NCBI GenBank assembly: GCA_963819735.1
Contig: CAWFXC010000001.1
Span: 62,001-126,000 of the forward strand
Direction: 5' to 3'
DNA length: 64,000 nucleotides
From: CAWFXC01 sp963819735
GTDB lineage: Bacteria; Actinomycetota; Acidimicrobiia; IMCC26256; DASPTH01
The translations under genes were made by a program, and so were the position numbers. How positions within the stretch are numbered: the stretch's first letter is position 1; each line of letters starts with the position of its first letter. Below, piece after piece: positions 8,011 to 15,969 of the stretch. Below the pieces are notes generated by a model. It saw only the letters and a program-made list of their open reading frames with translations, searched no databases and was not told where the DNA came from.

Positions 8011-8745
8011 CTACGCCGCGCCCGACTCGCCCGCTCCCACCGGATCCACGGCGTCTCGGTCCCAGTAGCCCATCTCCTGGAGGATCTCGACCGCGAGGTC
8101 GCCGCTTTCGGCGACGTGGTGCTCCAGCATCCGCTGCGCCTCGTGGGCGTCGTGTGCCTCGAGGGCACTCAGGATGCGCGCGTGATGCCGCGCCGACGTC
8201 GCCGCCCAGTTGGGGACGAACTCGAAGTAGCGAACCGGCAGGCTGCGCGAGAGCAGTGCGAGCACCGCGACCAACCGCCGCGAACCGCCGGCCTGGTTGA
8301 TCATCTTGTGGAACTCGTGGTTCCAGTAGGCCTTGTCTTCCGGCTCCGTCGCCGCAATGAACGACTCGTGGATCCGCCGCAGGGTCGCGAGCTGCTCGTC
8401 ACTCAGCGACGTCGCGGCGCGGCTGCCCGCGAGACCGGCGATGAGGCCGAAGATCCGGTAGTGGTCGATGATGTCGGCCCGTTCCAACTCGGCGACGAAC
8501 GCGCCGCGCCGCGGGATCGCGTCGATGAGGCTCTCCTGCGCGAGCTCGATGAGCGCTTCACGGACCGGGAGACGACTCATCCCGAGCGCCTCACTGATCT
8601 CGTCCTGATCGACCTTGGTTCCGGGGGTGAGCTTGCCGGTGAGGATCTGCTCGCGGAGATACGCCGCGGCGGTGTCCTTGAGACTCGGATGATTCACCGT
8701 GCCGGCGCGCAACAGGACGGCCTCCGCGACGTCGGTTTCGCTCAT
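8011..8745 (-). CDS. GntR-family (FCD/FadR subfamily) transcriptional regulator
   Basis: A 244-residue repressor or activator. The N-terminal winged helix (AAAYLREQILTGKLTPGTKVDQDEISEALGMSRLPVREALIEL, residues about 20-65) is followed by an all-helical FCD ligand-binding domain, with metal-site-like residues in HEFHKMINQAGGS and ARILSALEAHD. Proteins of this subfamily usually sense an organic acid or acyl-CoA. ATG 8745 is preferred because GGAG precedes it; ATG 8760 is an alternative. A GATACAGGATAT site lies 20-31 bases upstream, as expected for autoregulation, and the same motif precedes three nearby transcription units. Confidence 0.9.
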   Translation of the reverse strand: MSETDVAEAVLLRAGTVNHPSLKDTAAAYLREQILTGKLTPGTKVDQDEISEALGMSRLPVREALIELAQESLIDAIPRRGAFVAELERADIIDHYRIFGLIAGLAGSRAATSLSDEQLATLRRIHESFIAATEPEDKAYWNHEFHKMINQAGGSRRLVAVLALLSRSLPVRYFEFVPNWAATSARHHARILSALEAHDAHEAQRMLEHHVAESGDLAVEILQEMGYWDRDAVDPVGAGESGAA

Positions 8746-8764
8746 CTCTCCGTCTCCCATTCTT

Positions 8765-8776
8765 GATACAGGATAT
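8765..8776. promoter_or_regulatory. Candidate autoregulatory operator of the GntR gene
   Basis: GATACAGGATAT in the 58-base gap between the reductase gene and the GntR gene. It shares the consensus GRTAYMGNATWT with sites at 5941, 13939 and 28505. Its first eight bases, and the preceding CT(T/C), are shared with the 13939 site. Confidence 0.5.
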
Positions 8777-8803
8777 CGACGCGGTGGGGACATCCGGCTG
8801 ATC

Positions 8804-9853
8804 TCACGCCTCGTAGACGACGGTCACCGCCGCCGACGCGGGAAAGCCCTGACACGTGAGCACCCAGCCTTCCGCGATCTCGTCCGGAGTCAGCGCGTTG
8901 TTCACGCGCATGGTCGCCTCCCCCACCTCGAGGCGCGCCATGCACGTCGCGCAGCTCCCGGACTCGCACGAGAACGGCGGGCGCAGCCCGGCCCGCCGAG
9001 CCGTCTCGAGGAAGGTCTCACCGGGCTGGTAGTGCACCGAGTGCTCGCGGCCGTCGATCACGATCACGACCGTCTCCGTGGGGGCTACTTCACTGCTCGT
9101 CGCCGTCGCCGGCGCCGCGGGGGGAGCGTCGAGACGCGCCGCCGACGCGAACGCGAACCGTTCGATGAACACCTGCTCCGGCGGAACGCGCACTTGCGCG
9201 AGCGCGTCCTCGACCACGTCCATGAACGGCGCCGGTCCGCAGATGTAGTGGTCGGCGTCGACATCGGAGCCGACGAACTCGGCCACGCCCGGGGAGTGGA
9301 CGAAGCCGTCATCGGTGTCGAGGTGGTGCACCACTTCGAGACGGTCGGGATGGGCGCGAGCGAGCGCGTCGAGCTCGGCTCGGAAGATGATCGAGTCGAC
9401 GTCGCGGTTGGCGTAGAGAAGACGCACGGAGCGCTTGGTGGTGTCCAGCGCGCTCTTGATCACCGAGACGACGGGGGTGATCCCGCTCCCGCCCGAGAAC
9501 GCGACGATTGGCGCGCTCCGCTCGCGCAGGGTGAAGACGCCCGCCGGGCGCGTGAGCTCGAGGACGTCGTCGACCGCGACTTCGTCGAGCATCCAGTTCG
9601 AGACCCGTCCTCCGGCCACCCGCTTGACCGTGGTGGTGAACTCGGCATCCGTGTGAGGCGAGCTCGACATGGAGTAGCAGCGCATCAGATCTTCGTCACC
9701 GAAGCGGACCCGGAACGTGCAGAACTGGCCCGCCTCGTACGCGAACGCCTCCTGGAGATCGGCGGGGATGGCAAAGACGAACGACTTCGTGTCGTGGGTC
9801 TCCCGCACGATCCGTTCGACCCGCAGCGGGTGGAATCCGTGGTCGGGACTCAC
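8804..9853 (-). CDS. Oxygenase reductase with FAD/NAD(P) domain and C-terminal 2Fe-2S ferredoxin (KshB/PaaE-like)
   Basis: About 349 residues. The N-terminal ferredoxin-reductase domain has the flavin motif RCYSMSSSP (RxYS) and the nucleotide motif SGGSGITPVVSVIK. The C-terminal plant-type ferredoxin has CESGSCATC and a later LTCQGFP, the four-cysteine 2Fe-2S set. The order FAD-NAD-2Fe-2S matches the reductase of 3-ketosteroid 9-alpha-hydroxylase (KshB) and PaaE. It probably passes electrons from NAD(P)H to one or both Rieske oxygenases nearby, since no separate ferredoxin is present. GTG 9853 follows the dehydrogenase stop by ten bases; GTG 9889 is an alternative, overlapping start. Confidence 0.9.
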   Translation of the reverse strand: MSPDHGFHPLRVERIVRETHDTKSFVFAIPADLQEAFAYEAGQFCTFRVRFGDEDLMRCYSMSSSPHTDAEFTTTVKRVAGGRVSNWMLDEVAVDDVLELTRPAGVFTLRERSAPIVAFSGGSGITPVVSVIKSALDTTKRSVRLLYANRDVDSIIFRAELDALARAHPDRLEVVHHLDTDDGFVHSPGVAEFVGSDVDADHYICGPAPFMDVVEDALAQVRVPPEQVFIERFAFASAARLDAPPAAPATATSSEVAPTETVVIVIDGREHSVHYQPGETFLETARRAGLRPPFSCESGSCATCMARLEVGEATMRVNNALTPDEIAEGWVLTCQGFPASAAVTVVYEA

Positions 9854-9863
9854 GGTGAGGCGG

Positions 9864-11009
9864 TCACCGGACCGGCAGCCCCAGCTCACGACCGATCACG
9901 AGACGCTGGATCTCGCTCGTTCCCTCGCCGATCTCGAGGATCTTCGCGTCGCGGTAGAAGCGGCTGACCGGGGTCTCGTCGATGAACCCGGCGCCGCCGA
10001 AGATCTGTGTTGCGTGACGCGTCGCGTCGACGGCCGCTTCGGTGGCGTAGAGCTTCGCCATCGCCGCCGCCTGCTTGAACGGGCGGCCGACGTCCTTCAG
10101 CCACGCGGCCTTGTAGGTGAGCAACCGCGCGTTCTCGACCATCACCGCGAGGTCGGCGCACCGGAACGCCACTCCCTGGTTCGCGCCGATCGGGGCGCCG
10201 AACGCGACCCGCTCGCCCGCGTACCGGACGCTGTGCTCCAGACACGCCTGCGCCAGCCCCACCGCCAGCGCGGCGATCGCGATCCGGCCGTCGTCGAGGG
10301 TGGCGAGGAACTGACGGAACCCATCGCCCTCGACCCCGAGCGTGTTCCCGAGCGGTACCCGGCACTCGTCGAAGCTGAGCGGATGCGTGTCGGAGGCGTG
10401 CCAGCCCATCTTCCGGTAGGCCGGTTCCACCGTGAAGCCGGGCGTGGCGACGGGGACGATGATGGCGGTGATCTCGCGCGCCGACCCCGTACGCGCGGTG
10501 ACCGTCACCAACGACGTGATCGGTGTACCCGAGTTCGTGATGAACGCTTTGGCGCCGTCGATCACCCATTCGTCACCGTCGGTGCGGGCCCGCGTGCGGC
10601 TGGCGCCGGCGTCGCTCCCCGCGTCGGGTTCGGTCAGGCCGAATCCCGCCAGCGCGCGTCCGGCACAGAGGTCGGGGAGCCACTGCTGACGCTGCACCTC
10701 GGTGCCGTACGCGGCGATGGGCGCGGCGCCGAGGCCGACCGCGGCCTCGAGGGTGATGGCCATCGACGAGTCGACGCGCGCCACCTCCTCGATGGCGACG
10801 CACAATGTGGTGAAGTCGGCGCCCGAACCGCCGTACTCCACCGGGAACGGGAGGCCGAAGAGCCCGAGCTCCCCCATCGCCTGTACGACCTCGACGGGGA
10901 AGAAGTGCTCGCGGTCCCACTGCTCCGCGTGGGGCGCGATTTCGTGCTCCGCGAAGTCGCGCACGACCTTGCGGAAGCTCTCGTGCTCCTCGGAGAGGTC
11001 GAAATCCAT
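9864..11009 (-). CDS. Acyl-CoA dehydrogenase
   Basis: A 381-residue FAD flavoprotein that introduces an alpha,beta double bond into an acyl-CoA. It shows MDFDLSEEHESFRKVVRDFAE at the N-terminus, the GFGLTEPDAGSDAGA and DEWVIDGAKAFITNSG signatures near residues 120-160, YAGERVAFGAPIGANQGVAF, and the C-terminal ILEIGEGTSEIQRLVIGREL, in which the Glu before Gly-Thr is the usual catalytic base. It is full length. Its ATG shares a base with the stop of the amidohydrolase (TGATG), and the reductase gene follows closely, so all are one operon. Substrate is unknown. Confidence 0.93.
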   Translation of the reverse strand: MDFDLSEEHESFRKVVRDFAEHEIAPHAEQWDREHFFPVEVVQAMGELGLFGLPFPVEYGGSGADFTTLCVAIEEVARVDSSMAITLEAAVGLGAAPIAAYGTEVQRQQWLPDLCAGRALAGFGLTEPDAGSDAGASRTRARTDGDEWVIDGAKAFITNSGTPITSLVTVTARTGSAREITAIIVPVATPGFTVEPAYRKMGWHASDTHPLSFDECRVPLGNTLGVEGDGFRQFLATLDDGRIAIAALAVGLAQACLEHSVRYAGERVAFGAPIGANQGVAFRCADLAVMVENARLLTYKAAWLKDVGRPFKQAAAMAKLYATEAAVDATRHATQIFGGAGFIDETPVSRFYRDAKILEIGEGTSEIQRLVIGRELGLPVR

Positions 11010-12283
11010 CAGGTGGTGACGGGCAACTTGTAGACGACGCCGCCCTTCATCACGAATTGGACGTCTTCGGTGACCGTGATGTCTTCGGTGGGATCACCGG
11101 GCACCGCGATGATGTCGGCGAGGAATCCGGGAACCAACCGGCCGAGGTCGTCGGCCTGCACCAACTCGGCGCTCGTCACCGTCGACGCGACGATCGCGTC
11201 GACCGGCCGCATGCCGCGCTGCACCAGCGCCCACAGCTCCTTCCAGTTCTGCCCGTGCGGGATCGCCGGCGCATCGGTGCCGGTGGCGATCTTCGCCCCG
11301 GCGTCGATCAGGCGGGAGATCGTCTTCTTCGCGATCGGGAAGATCTCCGCCGCCTTGGCCTGCAACTCGGGCGCCGCCTGCGACGTGTCCATCCCCTCGG
11401 AGAGGTACGAGGTGGGAACGATGAACGTGCCGCGCTCGAGCGCGAGCTTCTGCGTCGCCTCGCTCATGAGCGAGGCGTGTTCGATGCAGTCGATGCCGGC
11501 CTCGATCGCGGCGCGGATCCCTTGGTCGCCGTGCGCGTGCGCGGCGACCCTCATCCCGCGGCGGTGGGCTTCGTCGACGATTGCCCGCAGCTCCTCGTCG
11601 GAGTAGTGCTGCGCGCCCGCGGTGCCGGTGAGCGACATCACACCACCGGATGCGCACACCTTGATCTGCTTGGCGCCGTACTTGATCTGGTAGCGCACCG
11701 CCCGGCGGACCTGGCTGACGCCATCGGCGATCCCCTCTTCGACGGTCAGCGGCAACACGCCCGGGGCGAAGCCCTGGAACATCGTCGGGTCGAGGTGCCC
11801 ACCGCTCGGGGTGATCGCGTGCCCGGAGGGATAGATCCTCGGCCCGGGGATCCAACCGGCGTCGACGGCCTTCATGAGGGTGACGTCGAGCAGCAGCCCG
11901 CCGGTCTGAACGAACAGCCCGAGGTTGCGCACGGTGGTGAATCCCGCGAGCAGCGTCTTGCGACAGCTCGGGATGGCCCGCATGATCTTCATGGCGGGGT
12001 CGTCCTGCACCGAGCTCATCATCGTGCTGCCGGCGCCGCCCATCAGGAAGTTGAGCTCCATGTCCATGAGCCCCGGCAAGAGGGTCATGTCGCCGAGCTC
12101 GATGACCTCGGCGTCGTCGGGGATCCGCTCGGGCGCCACGTCGCGGATGTGCTCGCGCTCCACCACCACCACGCCGGGTTCGACGATGACGCGCTTGTCG
12201 ACGTCGACCATGCGCTCGGCCTTGAGCACGACGGGATGGTCGGGCGGCTTGGGCCGGGAGCCGGCCATCATCGTGGCGGTCAT
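11009..12283 (-). CDS. Amidohydrolase-family protein (imidazolonepropionase/prolidase-like) lacking the first HxH
   Basis: A 424-residue amidohydrolase-superfamily protein. The small beta-sandwich is residues about 20-75 and 365-420. The barrel keeps KVCASGG (metal-bridging Lys), AHAHGD (HxH), EHASL (His) and GTDAP (Asp). The usual first metal motif, HxH in PGLIDxHxH, is replaced by Glu-Leu-Asn in LLPGLMDMELNFLMGG. A one-metal or altered enzyme is therefore likely. It overlaps the small Rieske-partner gene by four bases and the dehydrogenase by one, which places it in the Rieske 1 operon. It may open a ring or hydrolyse an amide or lactone made by the oxygenase; this is inference. Confidence 0.85.
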   Translation of the reverse strand: MTATMMAGSRPKPPDHPVVLKAERMVDVDKRVIVEPGVVVVEREHIRDVAPERIPDDAEVIELGDMTLLPGLMDMELNFLMGGAGSTMMSSVQDDPAMKIMRAIPSCRKTLLAGFTTVRNLGLFVQTGGLLLDVTLMKAVDAGWIPGPRIYPSGHAITPSGGHLDPTMFQGFAPGVLPLTVEEGIADGVSQVRRAVRYQIKYGAKQIKVCASGGVMSLTGTAGAQHYSDEELRAIVDEAHRRGMRVAAHAHGDQGIRAAIEAGIDCIEHASLMSEATQKLALERGTFIVPTSYLSEGMDTSQAAPELQAKAAEIFPIAKKTISRLIDAGAKIATGTDAPAIPHGQNWKELWALVQRGMRPVDAIVASTVTSAELVQADDLGRLVPGFLADIIAVPGDPTEDITVTEDVQFVMKGGVVYKLPVTT

Positions 12284-12609
12284 GGCGTCGGCTCCCCGAC
12301 GAGATCGAGGTAGGCCGCGCCCGAGTCGGGGACGTGGGGTTGCTTCCAGCACTCGACCGGGAACGACACCATGATCAGCGAGTAGAGGAGGTGCAACAGG
12401 TTGGTGGCGTCGTCGGGGAGGGCGTCGAGCGCGAACGCGTCGAGGTACTGCTTCGCCGCCTCGACGCGCGGGAACGTCGCGTCGTAGAACGCCTGCATGT
12501 CGTGCATCGTGCTCGCCAGGCGCTGGGCGAACCGTTCGCGCTCGGTCGCCAGACACCATGTCGCCGCGAACGGTTCGAGGTCGGAGAACTCGGCAGGGAG
12601 CATTGCCAT
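12280..12609 (-). CDS. Conserved ~109-aa protein paired with Rieske oxygenase 1
   Basis: An unrecognised 109-residue soluble protein (MAMLPAEFSDLEPFAATWCL..), acidic and mainly helical by appearance, with no signal peptide or membrane segment. It contains ERERFAQRLASTMHDMQAFYD and ALPDDATNLLHLLYSL and ends PHVPDSGAAYLDLVGEP. A clear paralogue at 15632-15958 follows the second Rieske gene. The constant pairing, and the TGATG overlap with the oxygenase stop, suggest an accessory or small subunit. It does not look like the cystatin-like beta subunit of classical ring-hydroxylating dioxygenases, which is larger (about 160-180 residues). Function is unknown. Confidence 0.82.
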   Translation of the reverse strand: MAMLPAEFSDLEPFAATWCLATERERFAQRLASTMHDMQAFYDATFPRVEAAKQYLDAFALDALPDDATNLLHLLYSLIMVSFPVECWKQPHVPDSGAAYLDLVGEPTP

Positions 12610-13883
12610 CACGCGTCCTTCCCGGTGGTGCCGTATGCATCCACGTAGTCGTGCGCGACCTTGTGGAGGTGCCGGCACAGCACTTCCTGGTCGCACAACG
12701 GGAACTCGGTGACCACGCGCGACTGGAGCATCGTCTGCGTCGCCTCGAGCGTGTTGCCGTCCTGCAACGCGAACTCCTTGAACGTGACCGCCGCGAGCTC
12801 CTGCGCCAGCCGCTCGCTCGCGTTCTTCGGCGGCCGGAAGTAGAGGCGCCCTTCGAAGAGGTGTCGATCGACTGCGAGCGGCCAGTAGTGGTACGTGAGG
12901 TACCAGCCCGGCTCCCAGCAGAGGAACACGAAGTTCGGGAAGAACTGGAACGAGTCGAGTCCCCACCGCGGATCACCGGAGGGGTTCATGCCCGGCGTCA
13001 ACGGCCCGGTGCCGTGTTCGGGGCGGTCCCACGGACCGAAGAGTCCGCTGCGGAAGAGCGTGTCGATCGGCTTGACGTATTCGCTGGGGGCGAGGTCCAT
13101 CCGTGCGCCGGTCGTCGAGACCATGCGGTGCGGCCCGTACATCTCGTAGTGCAGGCCGGCGAACCCGGCTTCCATCGCGGGGATGCCGACGACGGGGAGC
13201 TGCTGCTTCACGTGCAGAACGGGTGCGTGGTAGAACTCCTGGAACGCGTCGATGAACAGCTTCCAGTTGCTGCCGACCTCCGCGGAATAGCTGAACACCT
13301 GGGTGAGCTCCGAGAACGGGTAGCCCTCGAGTCCGGTGGCCATGTCACCGAGGAACTCGGTGAGCGTCTCGGCCGGCTCGCGATCGAGGTTCACGAAGAT
13401 GAACCCCTCCCACACGTCGAGGTTGATCTCCACGAGCGGGTAGTCGCTCTTGTCGATGTCGAAGAACTCCTGCTCCTGCTGGATGAACGTCAACTCGCCG
13501 TCGAGCGCGTAGCGCCAGCCGTGGTACTTGCAGGTGAACTGGCGGCACATGCCCTGGACCTCCTCGCTCGGGAAGTCGGTCCAGACCAGCTTGTTGCCGC
13601 GGTGCCGGCAGATGTTGTGGAAGGCGCGGATCTGGTCGTCCTGGCCGCGCACGACCACGATCGACGTGTCGCAGACGGCCAGCTCCTTCGTGAAGTAGCT
13701 CCCCTTCTTGGGGACCTGCTCCACCCGCCCGATGTTGAGCCACGTGCGCCGGAAGATCGCCTCGCGTTCGAGCTCGTAGAACTCGGGCGAGATGGAATCC
13801 TCGTACGAGATCGGGCCGGTCCCGAGCTCCGGGTACACGGCGGTCCAACTCCCGACCTCGGGCTTCTCGAACTGCATCACCAT
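12609..13883 (-). CDS. Rieske non-heme iron oxygenase, alpha subunit (copy 1)
   Basis: A 424-residue aromatic-ring-hydroxylating-type oxygenase. The Rieske 2Fe-2S site is C92-x-H94 (CRHRGNK) with C118-x2-H121 (CKYHGW). The mononuclear iron site is NWKLFIDAFQEFYHAPVLH, with H219 and H224. It would use O2 and electrons from the reductase at 8804-9853 for hydroxylation, dihydroxylation or demethylation. ATG 13883 is preceded by GGGGA. It is a close paralogue of 15970-17257: both share the N-terminal SYEDSISPE and RTWLN segments and the C-terminal LQDGNTLEATQ segment. It is first in an operon with the small partner, amidohydrolase, dehydrogenase and reductase. A GATACAGTATTT site lies about 55 bases upstream. 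Confidence 0.93.
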   Translation of the reverse strand: MVMQFEKPEVGSWTAVYPELGTGPISYEDSISPEFYELEREAIFRRTWLNIGRVEQVPKKGSYFTKELAVCDTSIVVVRGQDDQIRAFHNICRHRGNKLVWTDFPSEEVQGMCRQFTCKYHGWRYALDGELTFIQQEQEFFDIDKSDYPLVEINLDVWEGFIFVNLDREPAETLTEFLGDMATGLEGYPFSELTQVFSYSAEVGSNWKLFIDAFQEFYHAPVLHVKQQLPVVGIPAMEAGFAGLHYEMYGPHRMVSTTGARMDLAPSEYVKPIDTLFRSGLFGPWDRPEHGTGPLTPGMNPSGDPRWGLDSFQFFPNFVFLCWEPGWYLTYHYWPLAVDRHLFEGRLYFRPPKNASERLAQELAAVTFKEFALQDGNTLEATQTMLQSRVVTEFPLCDQEVLCRHLHKVAHDYVDAYGTTGKDA

Positions 13884-13938
13884 GTCGTCCCCAATCGTGG
13901 GCACCGCTCCCGATTCGCAGGACCCGGGGCCAGATCTC

Positions 13939-13995
13939 GATACAGTATTTTTCCGGCCCGGGTCGCATCTTCCCCTGCGTGCTGGAATGTGTCAA
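13939..13995 (-). promoter_or_regulatory. Promoter/operator region of Rieske operon 1
   Basis: Minus-strand TTGACA at 13995-13990 is a good -35 box; a weak GAAGAT lies 17 bases further as a possible -10. Downstream, 13939-13950 holds GATACAGTATTT, the candidate GntR motif, placed where a bound repressor would block elongation. The AT-rich stretch TTTATATTTT at 14032-14041 lies further upstream. Confidence 0.4.
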
Positions 13996-14059
13996 AGCAA
14001 GGAAGGATGCGCAACGAACCCTCAGCTCTTTATATTTTCCTCCGCTCCGGTGACTCCGT

Positions 14060-14755
14060 TCACGACGTGATGCCGATGCCGCGGAGCAGGAGGTCCCACA
14101 GCGCTTCGGGCTCGGCGTCGCCGTCGAGGAGGGACGACGATCCACTGATCGCCGCCGAGAACGCGTTGAACATGGTTGCCTGCAGCACGACGCCGGCGAT
14201 CCGACGGTGGTCGAGGCCGGGCCGGATGGCGCCCGCCGCCGCGGCGGCGTCGAGCAGATCCTCGAGCAGCACGACCAGCGGCGAGAACGCGCGGGCGGCT
14301 TCCCCAGGGTGGGAAGTCAGGAGCTGCTGGGCGAACTCGACCATCGCCGGCGCTGGACGCGCGCCCATCGGGTCCTGGGGCGCGGCGCGGCACATCCGGT
14401 AGTAGGCGAGCACGAAGCGGCGGAGGCGCTCGCCGGGTTCGTCGACATCGGCGATCACCTCCTGCAGGTGCGCCGCCGCGACCCGGATCGAGTCCTCGAA
14501 CAACGCGAGCAGCAACTCGTGCTTCCCGGCGAAGTAGTTGTAGAAGGTGCGCAAGGACTGGCCCGAGCGCGTGACCACCTCCTGGACGGTGAACTCGCCC
14601 GAGCCCTCGTTCATCAGTTCGAGCGCGGCGTCGAGGAAGATCTGAACGCGGCCTTCGGCCCGCACACGCGCCGAGTCGAGCGCGCGCGCCACCGCCATGT
14701 CGCGCCGGCTCCCGGTGGTTGCCGTCTCCGCCGCCGGCACTTCGCCGATGCTCAT
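14060..14755 (-). CDS. TetR-family transcriptional regulator
   Basis: A 231-residue regulator. The N-terminal TetR helix-turn-helix is seen as FTVQEVVTRSGQSLRTFYNYFAGKHELLLALF (residues about 60-92), and the C-terminal helical ligand domain has LRRFVLAYYRMCR and ALWDLLLRGIGI. ATG 14755 is the first Met consistent with family length; longer upstream reading is low-quality Arg-rich frame. It lies between the TauD gene and Rieske gene 1 on the same strand, so it may control one or both Rieske cassettes. No operator can be assigned with confidence; the palindrome at 17299-17313 is one candidate. Confidence 0.9.
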   Translation of the reverse strand: MSIGEVPAAETATTGSRRDMAVARALDSARVRAEGRVQIFLDAALELMNEGSGEFTVQEVVTRSGQSLRTFYNYFAGKHELLLALFEDSIRVAAAHLQEVIADVDEPGERLRRFVLAYYRMCRAAPQDPMGARPAPAMVEFAQQLLTSHPGEAARAFSPLVVLLEDLLDAAAAAGAIRPGLDHRRIAGVVLQATMFNAFSAAISGSSSLLDGDAEPEALWDLLLRGIGITS

Positions 14756-14786
14756 GATCGCGGGAGCGACGGGTCGCGTGGCGCGG

Positions 14787-15617
14787 TCACTGGATCGGCT
14801 CGTCGCCCGCGATGGTGGTGCGGTGCATGTCGCGTGGCGACGACGGGTCGTACCGGCACGCGCGGTGCAGCACACCACGATTGTCCCAGATGACCATGTC
14901 GCCGAGGGACCACTCGTGGCGGTAGATCCGGCCCGGTGCCGTGCTCCTCGCCAGCAGGTCCGCCAGCAACGGCCGCCCCTCCTCGACGTCCATCCCCTCG
15001 ACGTGCGACGCCGTCGCCCCGAGCACGAGCGAGCGCCGACCCGACTGGTGCCGCCAGACGAGCGGGTGCGTCTTCGCCGGCCGCTGCTGCCACATCGCCA
15101 CCTCCTGCGGTGAGGGGTCGGGGTTCACCAGCCGTTGCGCGGCTTCGAACGTGTGCACGACCCGCAGGGCGAGGAACTGCTCCTGCTCCTCGTCGGTGAG
15201 GTCGTCGTAGGCCGCGTAGGTGCTGGCGAACTCGGTCTCGCCGCCGGAGACGGCAACCGCGTGCGCACTCAGCAACGTGGCCATGATGGGGATGTCGTCG
15301 GTGGCACCGTCGAGGTGCCAGTCGAACGTCCCCCGCAGGTAGGCAGCGGACCGGTTCTTGGCCGGATCGAGCGTGACGCGGAAGATCTCCGGTGGCGTGC
15401 CGTTGGCGAAGACCTCCACCGGGCCGAGCTTCCGGCTGAATGCAACCTGCGTCGCGTCGTCGACGTGCAGATCGCGGAACACCAGGGCACCGTGGTCCTC
15501 CAGCGCTTCGAGGGTGGCCGCGGGAAGCGCGGGATCGTCGAGCAGGCGTTCACGGTCGACGCCCACGATCTCGGCACCGACACTGCGGCTGAGCGGCTTC
15601 GTGACCAATGTGCTCAT
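14787..15617 (-). CDS. TauD/TfdA-family 2-oxoglutarate/Fe(II) dioxygenase
   Basis: A 276-residue double-stranded beta-helix oxygenase. The iron facial triad is visible: H101 and D103 in FDWHLDGA and the distal His in NRGVLHRA near residue 254. An Arg for 2-oxoglutarate follows in PRDMHRTTI. Family members hydroxylate taurine, phenoxyacetates, alkyl sulfates and similar compounds using 2-oxoglutarate and O2. It is 14 bases downstream of the second Rieske-partner gene and 31 bases upstream of TetR, within the eleven-gene minus-strand run. Length is typical. It may perform a second oxygenation or ether cleavage in the same pathway. Confidence 0.9.
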   Translation of the reverse strand: MSTLVTKPLSRSVGAEIVGVDRERLLDDPALPAATLEALEDHGALVFRDLHVDDATQVAFSRKLGPVEVFANGTPPEIFRVTLDPAKNRSAAYLRGTFDWHLDGATDDIPIMATLLSAHAVAVSGGETEFASTYAAYDDLTDEEQEQFLALRVVHTFEAAQRLVNPDPSPQEVAMWQQRPAKTHPLVWRHQSGRRSLVLGATASHVEGMDVEEGRPLLADLLARSTAPGRIYRHEWSLGDMVIWDNRGVLHRACRYDPSSPRDMHRTTIAGDEPIQ

Positions 15618-15631
15618 CGTGAGGCGGGGCG

Positions 15632-15958
15632 TCAGACGGCCGGCTCGACGACTTGGTCGATGCTCGCCGCGCCGCTGTCGGGCACTCGCGGTTGGCGCCA
15701 CACCTCCACGGGGAACGACACGTTCACCAGCGAATAGCAGAGCCAGAGCAAGTTGGTGGCGTCGTCGGGCAGCGCGTTGAAGTCGTGTTGGTCGAGATAC
15801 TCCATGGCCGCTTCGAGGCGCGGGAACGCGGCGTCGTAGAACGCCTGCAGCACGTCCATGCTGCTCGCCAAACGCTTGGCGTACCGCTCGCGCTCGGAGT
15901 GCAGGCACCAGTCCGAGAACGGTTCGAGATCGGCGAACTCAGGGGGAAGAACGGCCAC
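15632..15958 (-). CDS. Conserved ~108-aa protein paired with Rieske oxygenase 2
   Basis: A paralogue of the 12280-12609 product. It starts at GTG 15958 (MAVLPPEFADLEPF), keeps the SERERYAKRLASSM and ALPDDATNLLWLCYSL blocks, and ends with VPDSGAASIDQVVEP. It has no known motif and no membrane segment. It begins 11 bases after the Rieske 2 stop. That both copies have been kept next to an oxygenase through a duplication supports a functional link, for example as an assembly factor, small subunit or electron-transfer adaptor; the function is not known. Confidence 0.8.
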   Translation of the reverse strand: MAVLPPEFADLEPFSDWCLHSERERYAKRLASSMDVLQAFYDAAFPRLEAAMEYLDQHDFNALPDDATNLLWLCYSLVNVSFPVEVWRQPRVPDSGAASIDQVVEPAV

Positions 15959-15969
15959 GGCGCAGCTCC

